From positions 6,378,501 through 6,442,500 of the forward strand of contig CAMQGK010000604.1 of NCBI GenBank assembly GCA_947000775.1: a DNA stretch of 64,000 nucleotides, in the 5' to 3' direction. The notes beneath the pieces were generated by a model. That model did not search any database. It was given only the letters and a program-made list of their open reading frames with translations, and was not told the DNA's origin. The translations under genes were made by a program, and so were the position numbers. This DNA comes from Pterois miles. Lineage: Eukaryota > Chordata > Actinopteri > Perciformes > Scorpaenidae. Positions 31,981 to 64,000 of this stretch are shown in pieces. Within the stretch, counting starts at the first letter, position 1. Each line of letters starts with the position of its first letter.

Positions 31981-33969
31981 AGGGTCACATTTATGTGAGT
32001 TACTGCTAATGAAGGAAATAAATGGTCTTTAAATAAAAAAAAAAATGAATAAAATAAAAAAAGACATTAGTGAATTAAACCTTTGTAATAATAGGCTGCA
32101 ATTATTATTGGATTTGTTGACTATTAATGTTGAAAGAACCCAAATACTTAAAAAAAATAGATTTTTAAAAGTATTAACATACACATCGCAAAAGACCTGC
32201 ATTCAGTATTTTACTTGAGTAATAGTACACAAGTGTTAGGTTAGTCTGATAAAACAGAAAATCATTCTGGGTGTTTATCCAAATGATTGACCGTACACTA
32301 ATAGACTCGTGTCTCTTACCAGCTAAGCGAGCAATAGCTATAGGTTGGAAAAATGTGAACAATCTAAGTATAAATCCATATACTAAGGATCTATCATTAT
32401 GTATTGCTATGGAAACACTAACATACATTAATAAACGAAAGCTAGTAGTTTTTGAAAATGTCCGGGGGAGATTTATGGAGTTTCTGTCACTAAATGTAAG
32501 ATTATAAAACTGGAGTAGCCCATGTGTCCATTAATGATTCTTTACAGTGTCATTTATTTATATTTATCTCCGTTTCAGTTACTGTGTTATATTTGTTTAC
32601 CTATTCATTTGATTGTGTACTGTGCCTGCTGCCAAGACTGACTAAATTATTGGTATCTAATGTATGTTATGAGTGGAAAAACTCCATTAAATAGTACACA
32701 AGTACTATCAGCAAAAATAGACATATCAGAAGTATTCATTCTGCAGAATGATTGTATATTACTTTATTAGATTATTAATATTCATACATTATGTATCCTT
32801 CTTGGCTACTTTATAATCTGTTGCATAGTTTGACCCATAACCAGGTGACATTTTTAATTAACCAAATTTAGTTTGTATTGTAGCTGACTTACTACCACAT
32901 GTCATACTGTTATTTAATGGTGGATGTGTACCATTTTGTGCATATTTCCAGTATAATGTTTTATGATTTTTCATCTGTTTTGGCCCATTTGCAGTTTTTT
33001 CTCAGTTAACCGGTGAATAATAATGATAATGCTAATAAATATACAGTAATAAAGCCAATTTCTCTAGGATCAGTAAAGGTTATATTATTTTATGTTAAAC
33101 TGATAATAAGATAAGATATTCCTTTATTGGTCCCATAGTGGGGAAATTCACAATATAATCATCATAATATTGTCTTCATCTGCAGTAACTGGTGTACTGT
33201 GTGATATAGTTGAAAGAATGTAGTATTTCCATTTCTATTTTCTCTGAAATGTAAAGTAACGTAGTAGAAATACTCCAGTAAAGTATGATTACCTCAAATT
33301 TGTCTTAAGTATACTACTTGGGTATACTGTATGTGCTTCGCTAACTCAGCTGCTGATTACTACCTCAAAGGTAACCGTACATCGACTGGTTGGGCAATCT
33401 TGTGAAAGGAAAAACTATTCGTGCACTGAAGGTCCATATATAAGACTTTACAACCTCTTTTAAACATTTGTAAAAGTGTCTCTGACAAAAAGGGGAAATG
33501 CTGCCTTTTAAATCCCGATCTCTAAATATTCAAATGCTTTTCTTTCAAATAACAAATGTGGCACAAATGTAGGTGCGAAAGTTTTTCTTTGGCGAGGACT
33601 TGCACCAAATGTTCCATGTTTTATTTACAGCTCTGCAAGAAAATGTCTCTTCATATCTGACCATAACACAAGGCAGTGATGATGAGTCACTGTCCCATCA
33701 TATAGGCCGCTGTGAAAACTTTAGCACTATGGTGCAAACTGTACTTGCACCTTAACTTGAATATTGTATGCTCCTTTCTACATTTAAAATGACATCTTCT
33801 CTGACAGCTACACAATAACTTATAATCAGATTATGATGCATTTTGAAAGTTTTATCCTGTAGCTATATGAAGTGTTTATTTTGGCTCCATCTGAGCCAGC
33901 TGCAGCATTTAAAGGCTGCTTAATGCATGACTGATATACTCATTTAAGGGTCATTATAATAAGAAGGCT

Positions 33970-34105
33970 TTTAGTTAGTCAGACTAGTGGGGACTAGTCA
34001 GACAGTAACGTTCGAACTGATGAAGCCACTTGGGTAAGGGGCGAAACGTCTTCAGAGACAAATCTAAGTCCAGTTGCCTTCGATTCAATTGTTGCCAGAA
34101 TATAA
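33970..34105 (+). mobile_element. Penelope-like fragment with hammerhead-like ribozyme core
   Basis: GACTAGTGGGGACTAGTC is followed by CTGATGA (34017-34023), a stem-loop, GAAAC (34043-34047), GTC (34048-34050) and then the same 3' flank as at 9603-9650 (differing at one visible base, GTTGCC versus GCTGCC). It lies about 0.5 kb upstream of cdkl5 exon 1. Confidence 0.6.
34017..34050 (+). ncRNA. Hammerhead-like ribozyme motif
   Basis: CUGAUGA, then a helix-II hairpin GCCACUU-GGGU-AAGGGGC with one A.G mismatch, then GAAA, a two-pair helix III (AC/GU without a loop) and GUC, the expected cleavage triplet. GAA/UUC flanks give a short helix I. One extra A follows CUGAUGA compared with the canonical core. 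A loopless helix III would require dimer folding. Activity is unproven. Confidence 0.45.
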
Positions 34106-34559
34106 GTTCTTCTGAATACATTAAATGTGCTTATCATAGAATAAAACATAGCCATTGTGCTATGTCACTCAGTTTTTACACCAAAGTTGTTGCAATGAGA
34201 ACAGTGAGCCAAGAGGATTGTGTGGAGGTCAAACACAGAAGGTCTTTGGGGAGAAGAAGGTGCTTTTTTCAGCATTTAATGTACAAAATATCTATAACAC
34301 CTGCTCATTGTGAAACAGTCTGTGAATTCACACAGATCTGGGCAATTAGTGCAGTCGTGAAGGGGAGGTGTAGGTGGGAGACGAGCTGCAGGAAGATTTT
34401 TAATCAGCATGGATTGACCAAAAGGGGGCTGCAGCAAGCAGCTCTATTAAGAGCTGGCAGTGTGAAATCTGTGTATTATTAGAGGGAGATTAATACCAGG
34501 CAGGTGTAAGAAATTGTGAGCTGGATCGCATTTTCCTTCCCAAAGTTTTATTTTATCGC

Positions 34560-34720
34560 AGCTCACGGATGTGAAGCGACTTCTGGAACGCGCACACGTC
34601 CGTGTTTCTATTGGCTGCGCGCAGCGTCGTTCAGAGCAATGACGACTTTGCTGCTATAACCAGCTGATGCTGAGGATGTGAACACGGAGGCTCTGAAGAA
34701 CTGTTGACGGTACATGGACA
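34560..34720 (+). promoter_or_regulatory. cdkl5 CpG-rich promoter with CCAAT box
   Basis: CpG density rises sharply from 34560 (ACGCGCACACGTCCG, TGCGCGCAGCGTCG). An inverted CCAAT box (ATTGG) is at about 34609-34613. No TATA box was seen. A GGA/GGT-rich low-complexity patch follows at 35165-35210 in intron 1. Confidence 0.5.
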
Positions 34721-34945
34721 GCCCTTCATCGGCATTAAGCCTGCGGATTTGGTCTCGTCTCCGTCCACGGACTGAGAGAGAAGGACATTTGATCGTGTCA
34801 CGACGCGCAGGCAGGCAGGCAGGCCCGGGGGCTTTTTCACCCCCTCTGTCGCTCCACATGATGTTTCTTCGTCTTCCCACATCATCATTTTCACGGGCAT
34901 GATGCTGAGTGCTTCACAGATTCACCTCACACATCACATCTGCAG
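34600..34945 (+). other. cdkl5: cdkl5 5'UTR exon 1 (5' end approximate)
   Basis: A CpG-rich segment ends in a good donor, CTGCAG|GTAAAA, after 34945. It would be spliced to the acceptor at 38360. It contains an upstream ORF of 62 codons (34714-34902) if transcription starts before 34714. The start site is inferred. Confidence 0.55.
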
Positions 34946-37019
34946 GTAAAAAACATGTTTAATGATGGACACACTGAGGTGGATTGTGTTTTATGTTTGG
35001 GCTTTTTTTTTCTTGCGTGCTTGAAATGCTGTCTAATTATGGGTTTATGGGTAAACGCTATTTGCGGGTCCTGTTGTGCAACACTGTCGTGAACACGGTC
35101 CGTGAACTACGTTATAATGTATGCACTGGTTGCTGTGTAGGCTGAGAAACGCGTGGACAGCGACGGAATGGTGGAGGTGGAGGTGGTGGAGGTGGTGGTG
35201 GTGGTGCGCTCCGCAACGCAGCGATGAGAGAGACGCAGTTTCGATGCAGAGAGAGCAGCATTACTATCCTCTCTCTCTCACCTCATATACGCACGCACAC
35301 ACATACTCGTGCACGCGGACGCACGCACCAGTTTATTAAAATCCCTCTCCCAAACTCACTCATTCCTGTGTTTTGTTGTTGTTGTTTTTTCTGTGCATAC
35401 ATGTAAGACACCAACAGGCGTTTGCTGCATGATTAATGCTTTAGTCCATTCTGTCAATATTTGCTGGACTTTCCTGACGTTTCCACCTTATTTCCATTTA
35501 CCAGCTGTCTGTCTGATGGCTGCAAGAAGGAGCAGCAGCTTATCAATAAACCGAGGAACATTTTTCCTCGAGTACAGGAAATAATGCATCCTGTATGGAT
35601 GCTCCAGTTGCAGGCTTTTAGAGTATAATTGTCTATTCAGACACGATACAGTATGGATCTGATCACTCCTCAGTGTCAGCATCATATCCTTAAATGACTA
35701 GCCATGGATGGCCTTAACATCCACCTTATCACTTCCCCTGGAAAGACTTGGCTGTGTGGAGTGTACACTGCATAGGAAAACGCCCACACTGGCACATGAG
35801 CCAAATCAACATTAAAGTGTTTTTTTACCCCGCTGAATACATCAAGTATTAAACAAACGAAGTTGGACTGATACTGTGAGACGCTTTGATGGTTCCAGTC
35901 CAACAGCATTATAAAAGAGGCATTTAATAATCGTGGTCAGTTTTTGGATGTGTGACAGGAGGAGATTTAAGCCTTTGGATGTAATTTTTCTGTTTTTTGT
36001 TTTTTTTTTCCCTTAAACGAAGCACTTTGTCATTGAGTGAATATATAAATGTAGAACATGCTCTTGGAAAATTGAGGGAAAGCAAAGTATGGACTAAATA
36101 TTAGCACACAGGAAGAATCTTTGTTGTGAAAATTTATAATCATGACACATTTCAACCCATTCAGTTTAAAATGTTGAATGTGACATCAACAGAGAGCTGG
36201 AGGTAATTATATCACTGAGGCTGATAGAAGTGTCCTTATAGGTTTACAGGTATAGAGTGCACCAGCAATGACGTACTTTTGCAGTCCAACCAGGAAGTTA
36301 GCATCACCCTGGTTCCCTCCATAAAAAGCCAATTGGATTTTGGATTATTGCAGAAAAGAAGCTCTGTGGCAAACATGTTTATGATACTTACATGTTTTGT
36401 TCAGCAAGATAATCTCCACAAATGAACACCGCTTCTATGATCGTTGAAGCGAGAATGCAATCGGTCGAATTAAAAAGGTAACATTAGGGTATAAACGAGC
36501 TACACCGCGGCTGCATGTACGAGTAAAACAACAAGACTGTAAAGGCGGATGAGTTGGAGTGATGATGTTTAGTCTCATTTAGCCACTAGTTAGCAACCGC
36601 CTTTTCTAAGACCCGTAAAGGCTTTAAAATTCATGCATGGTTAGTGATTTATTTTATGTCGTAGAACAAAATGTTAAAATCTCTTAAGCTTGTGTTAAAC
36701 AGACTTTATTTCAGGCATCTAAATTAAAACCCATTCAAAAATCCCACTGGCTTCCAGACGAGGGAACTGGGCGTCCTAAAATGCTAACTCATTTCTGGGG
36801 TTTAGGTCTCATTCCTGTAGCACTCTATCTGGGCACAAAAAGTGTTGGAAACAGTTTTGACCTGATGATATCTCAAGATTAGTCAGGGGGTCCCCAAAGT
36901 TATTAAAAATCATCCTAAGGGGTATTTGAATTTGTGCAACAAATTTCATGGCAATCCATCCAATAGTTGTTGCTGTGCTAGCGGCTCTGTTAGGCTGTAC
37001 TTTGAGCATGCAAACATCC

Positions 37020-37720
37020 TAGTATTATGCCAGAAAAAGATTTAGTTTGTCCCAATACGTAGTATGTGAAATGCAGTATGAGAATACCGAGGCCCCGTTC
37101 ATTCCTATGAAAGTTGCCCAGCGTCGCATGAAGTCAAAATGGCTCAACTTCCATCTGGAGGTAGCTGGATCCTCTGGGGTCTTCCAGGTCTTATTGGGCT
37201 GTACTACGTATGTCTGATATGTGCAGTAGCGTCCGCTCCATGACTTTGTGACGGAGTCCCAATATAACAGCTTATGCAGTCGTCATGGTCTGGGTCTCCA
37301 TAGACATAAACAAAGGAAGGAAATAACGCTGGATTTGGCTATAAGTGTGTTTTACAACATTTCAGACCAAATGATTTAAATAAGGGCTACAATACGTAAT
37401 GCAGAGTTGATTTACCTCAAAAAAAAAAATATCTGCTGAGTTACAGACGTCTCTTTCTCAATGTAATTCTTTGGGAAAAAGTCTTTTTGAGCCCAGTGAC
37501 TTCATGTGATGGACACGGAAGTTGCGGTACTGCCATTTGCCCACTACGAACATTGGGATCAATGACTATCACTCTTCTTGGGGGCTTGTATGCAAGCCAT
37601 TATGCTTTTCTGGCTATTCTGACCCACAACCCTCTGCGCAGCAGATATATGAGCGCAAAGGTCAACACAATATTATGATAGTAGTATGTCCCAATTATAT
37701 GCAACAGCACACTTTGTAAG
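37020..37720. repeat. Dispersed repeat related to 51990-52290
   Basis: AAAAGATTTAGTTTGTCCCA at 37025 and GGCTATTCTGACCCACAA with AGTAGTATGTCCCAATTATA near 37610-37700 match the two ends of 51990-52290. The middle (about 37085-37565) is an unrelated insertion. It lies in cdkl5 intron 1. Confidence 0.55.
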
Positions 37721-38412
37721 GCAGCTGAACTAAAACTAAAAAGAAAAAGTATGTGATTTTCAATGTAGTCCTGCTCTTAATGATGATGTTAACATGCTGA
37801 TGCTAAGCAGGTGTAATATTACCATGTTAACCATTTTAGTTTAGTGTGTTTGCATGCTAACATTTGCCAATAAGCACAAAACACAAAGCACAGCTGAGTC
37901 TGATAGGACTAAGTTATTGGAATTTGTTGTGAGGGAAATATGAATATCTTTTATGGGAGTCCATTAAATTGTTGATATTTTCAGTCTGTACCAAAGTGAT
38001 AGACCAACTGACCGACAGCGAACTACAAAGTCAGACCTGTGCAGAGCAGGCATGTCTTAATAGTGCTGCATTATACATCCGCTTCCTCTCCAGACTGACA
38101 TCATTGCAGAATCCTGCAGATTGAATGTGTGGCTGATGGGAGAGGATGAGTGTGTGGAAGTCATGCTTAAGTCATCCATGATTTAAATGTATCCTCAAGG
38201 AAATGCTGCCTTTCTGTACATGCACATGGCCTAGTTAGCCACCATCTGTGCCAGGAATACCACCAGCATGCTACTGCCTGTGCAAGGCATGATGGGAAGT
38301 TGGACCTTGGAGTGACCCTCCGACAGTTTTAACACCTTGCTTCTCTATTTTGTCCTGCAGGTACGACCGTGTGGAAGTTTGGATATAAGCGTCATACGGA
38401 CAACCTCAAGAC

Positions 38413-38680
38413 ATGGAATAAAGGGGGCTCGGAGACAGCTGAAACTACTCGAGTCAGATCCATAAATAAAAGAAAACTGACATTTTGAAGGCTGGAACAG
38501 AGCTGTAGAGTGAGGAAGAGAGCAGCAGAAGAGGCTGTGAAGATGGGCTGCAGTCAGACGACGTTTCTCCTGGACTCTACAGTTCACTCCGTCAGCCGCC
38601 GGTCAAAGCAGGAGTCTCCTCACTAAAAACCTGAGCAGCGCATTTCACCTGCTGGAGGAGCCCCTGTCCTTGGTGATGTG

Positions 38681-38681
<1 letters not shown>
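38413..38681 (+). promoter_or_regulatory. Upstream ORFs in the cdkl5 leader
   Basis: uORF1 is ATG GAA TAA (38413-38421). uORF2 starts at 38543 (MGCSQTTF...) and stops at TAA 38624-38626, in frame with the kinase. uORF3 is a minimal ATGTGA (38676-38681) whose stop codon shares its final A with the main ATG (38681-38683). Such arrangements usually lower or gate translation of the main frame. Confidence 0.6.

Positions 38682-64000
<25,319 letters not shown>

Noticed and set aside
34030..34482. 150-codon plus-strand ORF upstream of cdkl5
   Set aside because: It begins in the Penelope-like noncoding repeat; composition is random and no homology was recognised.
34714..34902. 62-codon ORF in cdkl5 exon 1 as a protein gene
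   Set aside because: No similarity recognised; kept only as a possible upstream ORF.

Overview
This is nuclear DNA from a vertebrate, almost certainly a ray-finned (teleost) fish. Two multi-exon genes have GT/AG introns and vertebrate protein families. The introns carry many CA/TG microsatellites, tRNA-derived SINEs, hAT-like and other short inverted-repeat elements, and Penelope-like debris typical of percomorph fish. The species cannot be named from sequence alone. There are no operons, CRISPR arrays or bacterial features.

Layout. Minus strand, about 875 to 31,130: a complete Polycomb gene of the SCMH1/SCML2/SCML4 family, called scml2. Its 13 coding exons were rebuilt by hand. Every splice phase agrees and the product is 684 aa: two MBT repeats, a basic/Ala-Pro linker, a SLED domain and a C-terminal SAM/SPM domain. 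Plus strand, about 34,620 to the right edge: the 5' part of cdkl5, a CMGC-group Ser/Thr kinase. It has two 5'UTR segments and 12 coding exons (332 codons), covering the whole kinase domain and the start of the C-terminal tail. The gene continues past 64,000.

The genes are head to head, with CpG-rich promoters about 3.5 kb apart. In human Xp22.13, SCML2 (minus) and CDKL5 (plus) are arranged the same way, which supports scml2 over scmh1. The first kilobase lies mostly beyond the scml2 polyadenylation signal (893-898). The 3.5 kb between the promoters holds an hAT-like element and a Penelope-like fragment with a hammerhead-ribozyme-like core.

The rest is intron. The 12.5-kb scml2 intron 6 holds an inverted 48-bp repeat with a decayed hammerhead core, a (CA)n/(TG)n hairpin, a repeat-poor candidate regulatory island and a GC-box/octamer segment that could be an internal promoter. 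cdkl5 introns hold inverted-repeat elements, SINEs and long TG/TC arrays. Two kinase-domain splice sites lie right against TG arrays. No wholly new gene system was found. The most notable points are the hammerhead-like motifs, the TG-tract splice sites, the cdkl5 upstream ORFs including one that shares a base with the main start codon, and the candidate internal scml2 promoter.
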